From JAHBNG01 sp039028975 (GTDB lineage Bacteria; Chloroflexota; Anaerolineae; Caldilineales; Caldilineaceae): a stretch of 64,000 nt of DNA. Positions 37,150-44,302 of the stretch are shown piece by piece. Position 1 is the stretch's first letter; each line of letters begins with the position of its first letter. Location: positions 7,452-71,451 of the forward strand of contig JBCCHB010000080.1 in the NCBI GenBank assembly GCA_039028975.1, given 5' to 3'. The position numbers and the translations under genes are program-made. Below the pieces are notes generated by a model. That model worked only from the letters and a program-made list of their open reading frames with translations. It ran no database searches and was not told where the DNA came from.

Positions 37150-38385
37150 TCATCGTTGATTTTGGGAATTGCCCGTATACCCCGTCAACTCAACATAGCC
37201 GTGTCCACTTATGGGCGCACCGTTGTGGCTACCTGTTATAGATGTGGCTCCTTCATAGTAGACAAAGCTGACATCCATCTCCTGATCGGCAATGAGCGGT
37301 TCAATCAGCAGCTCAAGATTGTACTCTGGGAAAAGTACTTGCCATTTAAAAGGGTAGGTAATTTGGGTGAGCGGACTGGTCCACTCATCCAAAACGGTTA
37401 AGGTAAAGCTGTTGGGGCCAAGCGAGTGCTGTTCGCCTGACAGTAGACCAATGGTTCCATCAAAGACAGCATTCGCCTCCAGATTGGTTGCATTGAGGCG
37501 TTCTCCTTGCGCGTTATGAAATTCGCCAAACATGATAGCGGTACCGTCTTCCAAGGTAACACTAAACCAATCCCAGCCAGTAATGTCACCGTGTAATTCA
37601 CTTGTGCCAAACTCATGGTCCATCCAGCTCTGGCCGCTCACTTCATACGTCTCATCATTTATGCGCACCGTGCCGACCGAATCCATTTGGACCAAACTAT
37701 AGTAGTAATTTGCATTGCCTTTCTCTGGTCCTTTTTGGCTCAACCCTTGGTCGCCATGCAAGAGCATCCGATTTTCGGTCATGGTTAAGGATAGGGCAAA
37801 GGTCTCGCCATCTTCGGCGACGGCGGCGTTCAGTTCTTGAAGACCAGGTTCAACCTCCTCAACGCTCCAGCCATCCAGCCAAACCTGATAACGTGGCTCA
37901 CCAATAGCTCCTGCTAGCTGATTATCCCCACGCCCATATCGTTCAAAGCTCACATGCCGGTTTGCGTTCACATCTGTAATCGCAAAGTGGGCCATAAAGA
38001 TCTGGTTGGTGGACAGCTCGGAGAGGCGATCCTCAGCTTGTGGTGTGAGTGCGCTCCGAAAAAATGTGAGCTGGTAGCCAAACTGATTGTCTTGCTCTCC
38101 CTTTAGCATACCTGTGTAGTACCACCACTCTGTCTTGTATTGGGGATGGGGACCGTGATCGGCAGGAAAGGTAAATGGGTAGGGTTCTAATGGACGCTCA
38201 AATAAGTCTCCGCCTCCTAGAGAAAGCGCTTCCACAACATTCGAACTGGCCAGACGACCTGATGGCGGGTTGCAACTGACAAGCGATAGGGCTAAAATAA
38301 GGAGTGTAATTGCCACACCCCACCTATGGTTAGAAGTTGTTTTGATAAACATGTGATTGACCCGAATAGTTAAAGCTTGACTCAT
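37150..38385 (-). CDS. CrtC/AttH-like lipocalin-domain lipoprotein
   Basis: About 411 residues. A signal peptide ending in the lipobox LVSC predicts a lipid-anchored exported protein. The signature TEWWYYTGML followed by FGYQLTFFRSAL identifies the N-terminal lipocalin-like domain of the CrtC (hydroxyneurosporene synthase) / AttH family. SWMDHEFGTSEL and WDWFSVTLEDG mark the second half. Most members outside phototrophs are not carotenoid hydratases and have unknown roles, so the enzymatic name should not be transferred. Start codons are uncertain: the ATG at 38385 is used, the ATG at 38352 gives a shorter, ideal lipoprotein signal, and a TTG exists at 38397. No partner gene is adjacent. Confidence 0.8.
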   Translation of the reverse strand: MSQALTIRVNHMFIKTTSNHRWGVAITLLILALSLVSCNPPSGRLASSNVVEALSLGGGDLFERPLEPYPFTFPADHGPHPQYKTEWWYYTGMLKGEQDNQFGYQLTFFRSALTPQAEDRLSELSTNQIFMAHFAITDVNANRHVSFERYGRGDNQLAGAIGEPRYQVWLDGWSVEEVEPGLQELNAAVAEDGETFALSLTMTENRMLLHGDQGLSQKGPEKGNANYYYSLVQMDSVGTVRINDETYEVSGQSWMDHEFGTSELHGDITGWDWFSVTLEDGTAIMFGEFHNAQGERLNATNLEANAVFDGTIGLLSGEQHSLGPNSFTLTVLDEWTSPLTQITYPFKWQVLFPEYNLELLIEPLIADQEMDVSFVYYEGATSITGSHNGAPISGHGYVELTGYTGNSQNQR

Positions 38386-38636
38386 ATTGGATTCCAAGGA
38401 TCTCGGAATAACAGCCCCATTAATTATTTATTATTAATTATTGGCAATGTCAACGCTAGATTTTGGATGTGCTTATAGAGCTTTGTTAAAAATTTCACAA
38501 AGGCTTCTCCCCACTATATCGGATGATTGGTGTCGGTTCTGTACGCTTTCGGACAATCCGCCGGACAATCCGAATAGCTGACCTCCCCCCCAAATTTCAA
38601 AGAGAACCCCAGTATAAACAATGAAAGGAACCACTA

Positions 38637-39671
38637 ATGAATCTAATTACTGTCCATCGAAAGTTCGAGCGGCATTGGCCACTTGTTGCCGATCATCTTT
38701 ACCAACAATGGTCGGCTCAGGGCGAGACGAATATCTTGCGTGTGAAGGAAGAGGACGAGCGCCCATTGAGCGAAATTGCAGGCGAAATGCAGCTTGGGTT
38801 GAGTGAAGTGAAACGTCTCATCTGTTTAGGCGTACCGCTTAAGGCCGGCTGTGTGGAACAGTTGGTCTCTTTGCAAGAGACGGCGCTGCCTGGCTCCTAT
38901 CGTAGCCCCTTGTTGGAAGATGCCGTACGTGATCAACTGGTTGCACGCAAGATACCGATCTACAGCCATAGCAGCGAAGGCTTCTGGGGCCAGTCCGTTT
39001 CTGAGTTTGCCCTGGGCTTAACCATCTGCGCGCTGCGCCGCATCCCCCAGAATTATCATGAAATGCTGACATCTCACGAAGCATGGAGCCGCTATTCTCC
39101 CGCTCGAAACCAGGGGCCAGGGACGCTGGGTGCTCAATTTAGCGACAATAGTGACTTTACAAACGGTACGATCTGTGGCAAACGGGTCCGTGTGGTGGGC
39201 ATGGGTAACATTGGCAGCCGATATGCTAACATTGTCAAGGTGATGGGTGCCGATGTGGCGGCCTATGATCCATTTGCGGCAGAACCTCATTTCCACCGAA
39301 CAGGCGTTCGCAAGGAATGGCGACTGGAGGAATTGGTCAAGGACGCGGAAATCTTTGCACCCATGCTCCCCTTGTCAGATGCAACTCGAGGATTGGTCAC
39401 AGCTGAATGTATCGAGGCGCTCCCCAAAGGCTGCTTGGTTGTCTTGGCAACCCGAGCAAAGATCTGCGATGTGGACACCATTCGTCGTCGCGTCCTAGCC
39501 GATGAGTTATCCCTGGCCGCGGACGTATTTGATGTGGAGCCTGTTCCATTGGATGATCCGCTGCTGGGTCGTCATAACGTGGTTCATACTCCCCATTTGG
39601 CCGGACGAACCAAAGATGCCAACCACCAGTGGGCTGACGATCTGCTAGTCCAGTTTGAGCCAGTGAGATAG
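38637..39671 (+). CDS. D-2-hydroxyacid dehydrogenase family protein
   Basis: A 344-residue NAD(P)-dependent dehydrogenase. The Rossmann motif VVGMGNIGSRYA is followed by an acidic residue at the end of the next strand (AAYDPF), suggesting NAD. The catalytic Arg, Glu and His are found in LATRAKICD, VFDVEP and HTPHLAG. The first 100 residues are longer and more divergent than in typical members and include a helix-turn-helix-like stretch (LSEIAGEMQLGLSEVKRL). AAAGGA lies 8 bases before the ATG. The family includes D-lactate, phosphoglycerate and glyoxylate enzymes; the substrate is not predictable here. It is monocistronic. Confidence 0.8.
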   Translation: MNLITVHRKFERHWPLVADHLYQQWSAQGETNILRVKEEDERPLSEIAGEMQLGLSEVKRLICLGVPLKAGCVEQLVSLQETALPGSYRSPLLEDAVRDQLVARKIPIYSHSSEGFWGQSVSEFALGLTICALRRIPQNYHEMLTSHEAWSRYSPARNQGPGTLGAQFSDNSDFTNGTICGKRVRVVGMGNIGSRYANIVKVMGADVAAYDPFAAEPHFHRTGVRKEWRLEELVKDAEIFAPMLPLSDATRGLVTAECIEALPKGCLVVLATRAKICDVDTIRRRVLADELSLAADVFDVEPVPLDDPLLGRHNVVHTPHLAGRTKDANHQWADDLLVQFEPVR

Positions 39672-40103
39672 AGTGCAATTTTGAGTGTATGGCCATTCCA
39701 CAACAATAAATCAGCCAGATAGCCGTGGAGATAGCATTCTCTAATGCGACCCCTCTCGAGTGACCGGCGTAAGAGAACGCCTACTCCTCGTATACTTAGT
39801 TTTTGGAGTTGTTTGAGCTTTTGCGGGGTGAACCTGAAACATGGCGATGTTGTAGCCCGTCCTTTTAGGGCGGAGACTCAGGCATACCGGATGCCTCTCG
39901 CCCTAAAAGGACGGGCTACACTCAACCCTCCCCACAATTCCTCAGAGAACCGTTTTTTGAATGGTCTAAAATCACCCTGCCATGTCCACTCATCACTGAT
40001 TTCTGACCGGTATTCAGACGATCCCTCTATCGTCTCTGGATAATTCTAGAAACGTTCATATTCCGTCGAGTACTCAGATTCTGGGCGTGCTATCGTCTCG
40101 GGC
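39672..40103. other. Intergenic region with a long perfect hairpin
   Basis: No gene is supported. The region holds the 22-bp perfect inverted repeat at 39851-39920. The rest has no evident structure. Confidence 0.6.
39851..39920. repeat. 70-bp hairpin with 22-bp perfect arms
   Basis: TGTAGCCCGTCCTTTTAGGG plus CG (39851-39872) is the exact reverse complement of 39899-39920. Inside it a second stem, AGGCAT (39880-39885) / ATGCCT (39891-39896), closes a 5-base loop. There is no T-run, so it is not a standard terminator. The form recalls REP/MITE elements. Confidence 0.8.
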
Positions 40104-41690
40104 ATGAAAACTTCTGTATCCTATACACCACTATCGTATGCTCAGTTGTTCTTTGTTGTTTTCCTGTCGACGGCTGCATCATTCTGCTTTCCCCAGGATG
40201 ATCTGCTTTCGGCGCTATCAGCAGCTTTGTTAGCGCCCGAACCTGCGACACCGACTACAATTCTGCCCGGCTTGGATTATGCCTACTATGAATTAGACAA
40301 TTCTTTGGAAAGCACAATGCCCGTTAAGGAAGGCGTTGTGGAGGCGTTTGATCTATCACTTCGCCAGCAAAACGCCAATTTTGCCATTCGATACAGTGGA
40401 TACATCTCTATTCCTCACCAGAGCACCTATCGCTTTCAGATTGCCACGCCAGACAATGTACGGCTTCAGCTCGGTGGTGAAACGATTCTGACCTTTAATC
40501 CTATGGTGGATTCGGCCCCAAAAGAGAGCGATAACCTTTCGCTGCAACCAGGATACTACGCGTTGCGGGTTGACTATTCTCGCGGTGCAGAGATGCAAGA
40601 ACCAGTCTTAGTTATCAGTTGGTCCAGTGGGCAAATGGACCAACAAGAGATTGCCAATACCTATCTCTATCGGGATGCGCCATCTGACCAGCCTGATCTG
40701 ACACCGACCACATCTCCCTCTGCATCTCCCTCTGCCACCCCAACAGTAACTTCCATGGCTGGAGGGAGCACAACCATTCTGCCTACCTATACACCTACCA
40801 GCCCAGTAACGAGCACAGTAACCAGCTCACCAGCTACTACTTCCACCAGTACGCCCACTAGTACACCCACGGCTACGCTCCTCCCTAGCAAGCTCTTGCC
40901 AACGAGCACGCCAACGCTTCTCGTACCCACCACGACAGCGACATCGACGCCTGTAGCAGCGTTGGGCGATCCCTCAAAACAGCTCTACTTGCCATCCGTG
41001 CAGTTGCCTGTAAGTGAGGAAGCGTCTGTCTACTTTGTGGGTTTGACCAGCGGTAGTAGGGTGGTTTCACCGTTTGAGGTGACCATGGGGGCAGCCAACT
41101 TTCGCATTGAACCCGCAGGGCTTTTGCGGGCAAGTGCAGGTCACTTTCATTTGATGGTCGATGTTCCTTGTATTCAGCCGGGCCAACCCATCCCCTCGGA
41201 TAACCATCACCTTCACTTTAGCGATGGCGCCAAAAGCGTGACCTTGGAGCTGGCGTCTGGTCTCCATACTCTTTGTTTGCAGGCGGGCAATGGTGTCCAC
41301 ATTGCTCTGGATGTCACCCAAGAGATTACGGTGATGGTGGAAGAGAGGAGCATCGATCCGGCAGTCCGCTTTGTTGCACCAGCCAGCGGAACGGTTCTCA
41401 ATGGGATTGTCAATTTGGAGATGGCCGCAGAGAATTTCGTCATCGAACCCGCCGGGGCAAGCCTACCCGGTCATGGTCACTTTCATGTCATCGTAAATAG
41501 CCCCTGCGTGACCCCTGGCAACACCATTCCCAGAGATGCTGTTCACAATCACTTTGGGTTAGGTCAACATTCTGCTTATTTGGAGTTGGAGCCAGGTGTT
41601 CATCAGCTCTGCCTGCAGGCTGGGGACGGGTTCCATACGGCGCTGGATTTGACTCAGCAGGTGACAATTACGGTTCAGGCTGGGCGGTAG
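40104..41690 (+). CDS. Secreted PA14 - Thr-Pro linker - double DUF4399 protein
   Basis: 528 residues. A signal peptide (LFFVVFLSTAASFCFPQ) is followed by a PA14-like carbohydrate-binding beta domain at about 45-195 (VRLQLGGETILTF; GYYALRVDYSRGAE). A Ser/Thr/Pro linker spans about 200-290. Two copies of a DUF4399-type domain follow (GHFHLMVDVPC ... LHTLCLQAGNGVHIALD and GHFHVIVNSPC ... VHQLCLQAGDGFHTALD). Each has conserved His and Cys residues that could bind metal or form disulfides. Just before the first DUF4399 lies KQLYLPSVQLP, close to the C-terminal F-L-P motif of other secreted proteins in this window, but here internal. A role in cell-surface carbohydrate binding is plausible but unproven. 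Confidence 0.8.
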   Translation: MKTSVSYTPLSYAQLFFVVFLSTAASFCFPQDDLLSALSAALLAPEPATPTTILPGLDYAYYELDNSLESTMPVKEGVVEAFDLSLRQQNANFAIRYSGYISIPHQSTYRFQIATPDNVRLQLGGETILTFNPMVDSAPKESDNLSLQPGYYALRVDYSRGAEMQEPVLVISWSSGQMDQQEIANTYLYRDAPSDQPDLTPTTSPSASPSATPTVTSMAGGSTTILPTYTPTSPVTSTVTSSPATTSTSTPTSTPTATLLPSKLLPTSTPTLLVPTTTATSTPVAALGDPSKQLYLPSVQLPVSEEASVYFVGLTSGSRVVSPFEVTMGAANFRIEPAGLLRASAGHFHLMVDVPCIQPGQPIPSDNHHLHFSDGAKSVTLELASGLHTLCLQAGNGVHIALDVTQEITVMVEERSIDPAVRFVAPASGTVLNGIVNLEMAAENFVIEPAGASLPGHGHFHVIVNSPCVTPGNTIPRDAVHNHFGLGQHSAYLELEPGVHQLCLQAGDGFHTALDLTQQVTITVQAGR

Positions 41691-41789
41691 AAAGCGGATA
41701 ACTTTACATGGCCAACCCGATTGCATAGCTCCTGTTCAAAGTTCTTTGGTTTTTCATTAGAGGATGCGGTTCAATCTGAGCTATTGTCT

Positions 41790-42059
41790 TTATGATAGCT
41801 GCTTGATTAGAGTGATATTAATTACTTTTCTTCCATCTTTTTCCCAAAGTTCAAATTCAACATAACAGCCATCGATGTTTGTCTTAAAAGTTGGGAATTC
41901 TAGCAATTCGTTTTCAACAGGCTCTGCAAACTGGCTTGGGGCTTCGTGTACTGCTAGCTCCTTGATGCCTTCATTGACCTTTGCCGCATTCCCGCCCTCT
42001 TTTCTTAGATCATAAAGATTGCCCGCGGCTTGCTGCGAAAGTCTACGTTCCCAAGACAC
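41790..42059 (-). CDS. Probable small toxin of a type II toxin-antitoxin pair
   Basis: 89 residues from a GTG start at 42059, chosen because GAGGAG (42067-42072) lies 7 bases upstream. An ATG at 42083 would give 97 residues. The protein has a basic helical N-terminus (WERRLSQQAAGNLYDLRKEGG) and ends with beta strands (YVEFELWEKDGRKVINITLI), the layout of a RelE/ParE-like fold. No catalytic motif is firmly recognised. It overlaps the end of the Phd-like antitoxin gene by 17 bases, as toxin genes commonly do. The toxin assignment rests on context and fold pattern rather than on a family hit. Confidence 0.55.
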   Translation of the reverse strand: MSWERRLSQQAAGNLYDLRKEGGNAAKVNEGIKELAVHEAPSQFAEPVENELLEFPTFKTNIDGCYVEFELWEKDGRKVINITLIKQLS

Positions 42060-42288
42060 GGTCGATCTCCTCGCCCGATACATAGTTGCCTTCTCTCATC
42101 TCCCGAATGGTTGTATTGATTCGGTCGGCTTCGATTTCCTTCATACGTTTCCATTCATCGTAGTTGACAAGAATGGCGGCATTCCTACTATACCGTTGGA
42201 TAATGGTCGGTATTCCCTTTAAAGCGTTTTCTAGCAACTGTCCCCATGCCTTATGAGCTTGATTGCTCTTCATTGTCTGGATTGTCAT
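42043..42288 (-). CDS. Phd/YefM-like antitoxin
   Basis: 81 residues from the ATG at 42288, which has AGGGGG (42295-42300) 6 bases upstream. MTIQTMKSNQAHKAWGQLL... has the shape of the Phd/YefM N-terminal DNA-binding domain (a short strand, then a helix that contacts DNA). IIQRYSRNAAILVNYDEWKRM matches the family pattern of a strand with A-V-L-x-x-Y-E/D-x-x-x. The C-terminal tail (REMREGNYVSGEEIDRVLG) would wrap the toxin. The reading frame is open upstream only because the 9-bp tandem repeat lacks stops; the extra FDT repeats are not considered part of the protein. Antitoxins of this family repress their own operon. Confidence 0.75.
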   Translation of the reverse strand: MTIQTMKSNQAHKAWGQLLENALKGIPTIIQRYSRNAAILVNYDEWKRMKEIEADRINTTIREMREGNYVSGEEIDRVLGT

Positions 42289-42306
42289 AAAATACCCCCT
42301 ATCTAT

Positions 42307-42367
42307 GTCGAAAGTGTCGAAAGTGTCGAAAGTGTCGAAAGTGTCGAAAGTGTCGAAAGTGTCGAAA
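42307..42367. repeat. 9-bp tandem repeat upstream of the antitoxin gene
   Basis: Six exact copies of GTCGAAAGT plus a seventh partial copy (GTCGAAA), 61 bp in all, starting 19 bases upstream of the antitoxin ATG and 7 bases upstream of its ribosome site. The unit is short and perfect, so the number of copies is likely to vary between cells. Confidence 0.9.
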
Positions 42368-43163
42368 ATCAATTCTATCATAGGCCACAGCTTTTGTCGA
42401 CCGCGTAAAATGCCCAAACGCTTCAAAGAAAGAAATTTTTCTTCGTTCTCCTTATATTCCCTGGGATAAAAGGCCTGACCCGGCTATTCCATTCCGTCTA
42501 CATACAGGTTTCTAGTAAAGCTTGGAACCAAATAACCTCCTAAGGATCGAGAATTAAATAAAACGTAATGGAAGATCTCTCGGGTACCCGAGATGACAGG
42601 ACCGAAGTTTTCGGTTTTATTTGATCTTGATTCCTAAGTATCACCTCTATCACCAAACCTACGCAAACCCTACGAATCGCTCTGTGTCTATTGGCATGTT
42701 TATAAGTGTTGGAGTACAATAGTAGCAGGAAATTATGCGTGCGAATCCGCTGCACATTTCCACCCACATACGACTCGTATTCCTGCCCTGTTTTGCAATG
42801 CATAGAATTGCTTTATTTTGTGTACTCTATAATTGACGATCGTAAAGCGCGCAACTTCCACAACTGTTGTTCCGTCCTCACTCGTATTCAGTATAATCAG
42901 TAGAATATAGCCAATTTTGAAGGAATATCTTCTTTCTCTGACATTTACATTTATATTGTCGTTAGGGAAAGATGAAGATCATCTGAAATGGTTTCAGTCT
43001 GCATGAGCATTCTTGTCTAACCAAAACGAAGTCAGTGATTCCATGAAAGTTTGTGGAGAACAGGGATTAGAAGATTTCGCAGATTCCAGAGCGAAATCTG
43101 TGTAATCGGTGTAATCTTTGTTCTAATAGCTTTTTCAGTTTCGCTTGTATCATAGGAGAAACT
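42368..43163. other. Intergenic region with compound hairpins
   Basis: No supported gene in about 800 bases. A compound palindromic element lies at 42541-42640. The segment 43065-43130 carries an AGATTTCGCAGATT ... CGAAATCTGTGTAATC type motif. A related motif occurs at 44131-44185. The rest is AT-rich and featureless. Confidence 0.55.
42541..42640. repeat. Compound palindromic element
   Basis: Outer arms AAATAAAAC (42556-42564) / GTTTTATTT (42614-42622) extend imperfectly to GGATC / GATTCC. Inside are a perfect 16-bp palindrome TCTCGGGTACCCGAGA (42578-42593) and a stem ACCGAA-GTT-TTCGGT (42601-42615). Only one copy was noticed. Confidence 0.6.
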
Positions 43164-44057
43164 ATGTTGAAAGATAAATTTTGGTACGTTTTGAGCGGTG
43201 TATTGATTGCCTTTCTGGCCATAGGGCTTGCCCTCTATTCGCTAGCCCCAGCCCTGGCAGACGATATCTTTATTCCCTTTACAACGGGAACAGATCGAGT
43301 AGAGTCAGAGTCAGTAGAGTCAGAGTTAGTAGAGCTTGACTCAATAGAAGCTGACTCTACTGACTCTGAGCTAGCAGTCAACAGTTCTGATGCAGCTGAG
43401 AACTTGAGCAGAGATGCCCCAACGTCTGAGAATCTCCATCCAGGGTACCCTGCGCCTGATGAGCAAGTGGCGGGGGCAACGGCTACGCCCATCCCAGAGG
43501 GTTATGTCCGTCTCTCCGAGATCTCACCCATTGCCACAGAGTTCATGGATGAACTTGGTGACGTATGGGTTAATCCCGACCATATGGTCTTCATCGGGGA
43601 GACCACCCCTGATCCGGCCCCAACCATGGATCTGGCTGAGTTTCAGCGGCAGGATGAAGAGATGCGCCGCAACGCACCGCCAGCTGAAATTATATACGTT
43701 TCGGGGCCTGAAACGGCAGGTTCGACGATAGATGTGAACGGGCAAGAGATAACGTTACCGTCGGATACCTATGTAGCTGCTTATATTGTTAGCGGAACGT
43801 GTATCCCTATTCCGGATGATCCTCATCACTGTGGAGCTTATCCGGTTTACCACTTGCGGCAAGGGGAAGATCGAGTGTTTGTTGAGAAGAGTACTGGAAA
43901 GATCCGCTATAGTGGCCGGCAAAGTACAGAGCAACGCCAGAGAAGCCAAGAAGCCTTTCGGTGGCTAGAAGAACAACTGCCTGATAGCACGGTAGTCGTT
44001 ATTCATCGGCGCAAAAAATCAGATGTTATACGCCTAGGGAGAAATGGAAATGAGTAA
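43164..44057 (+). CDS. Small exported protein with an acidic Ser/Glu segment, unknown
   Basis: 297 residues with AGGAG 5 bases before the ATG. An N-terminal membrane helix or signal (FWYVLSGVLIAFLAIGLALYS) ends at ALAD. It is followed by an acidic low-complexity stretch (VESESVESELVELDSIEAD) whose DNA contains a perfect 19-bp inverted repeat. The rest is an unrecognised domain of about 190 residues with two cysteines (SGTCIPIPDDPHHCGAY), suggesting a disulfide loop, and a basic C-terminal tail (RRKKSDVIRLGR). Not recognised as any named family. It is probably cell-surface or periplasmic. Confidence 0.65.
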   Translation: MLKDKFWYVLSGVLIAFLAIGLALYSLAPALADDIFIPFTTGTDRVESESVESELVELDSIEADSTDSELAVNSSDAAENLSRDAPTSENLHPGYPAPDEQVAGATATPIPEGYVRLSEISPIATEFMDELGDVWVNPDHMVFIGETTPDPAPTMDLAEFQRQDEEMRRNAPPAEIIYVSGPETAGSTIDVNGQEITLPSDTYVAAYIVSGTCIPIPDDPHHCGAYPVYHLRQGEDRVFVEKSTGKIRYSGRQSTEQRQRSQEAFRWLEEQLPDSTVVVIHRRKKSDVIRLGRNGNE

Positions 44058-44302
44058 GATTCGATATTTCATACTTTGGCTCAGTTCAGAGGGAGCAGGG
44101 GTAGCTGAGCACCTGCCCTGAAAAAGAATAAAGATGAAAATCTGTGAAATCTTCTAATCTTTGTTCGATTTTCATCCTCTGTTGCGTAACCCGTTGCATG
44201 TGGAGCTTCCTGGATTATTCTCCATTCGGTATTACAGAGCATGAAAATGTCACGCTAATCTTCCTTACTGCGTGATTCATCGATGGTCAGAGTACGTGGT
44301 CA
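44058..44302. other. Short intergenic region with an inverted repeat
   Basis: The ends of two convergent genes flank 245 bases. GATGAAAATC and GATTTTCATC, about 40 bases apart near 44134-44180, form a possible hairpin. No gene is seen. Confidence 0.45.

Noticed and set aside
37150..38385. Carotenoid 1,2-hydratase function for the CrtC-like protein
   Set aside because: The lipocalin fold family is broad and no carotenoid genes are nearby, so only the family name is used.
42307..42367. CRISPR-like array
   Set aside because: The units are 9 bp and directly contiguous with no spacers.
42289..42426. Asp-Thr-Phe repeat N-terminus of the antitoxin
   Set aside because: It is the translated 9-bp tandem repeat; the ATG at 42288 has a proper ribosome site.
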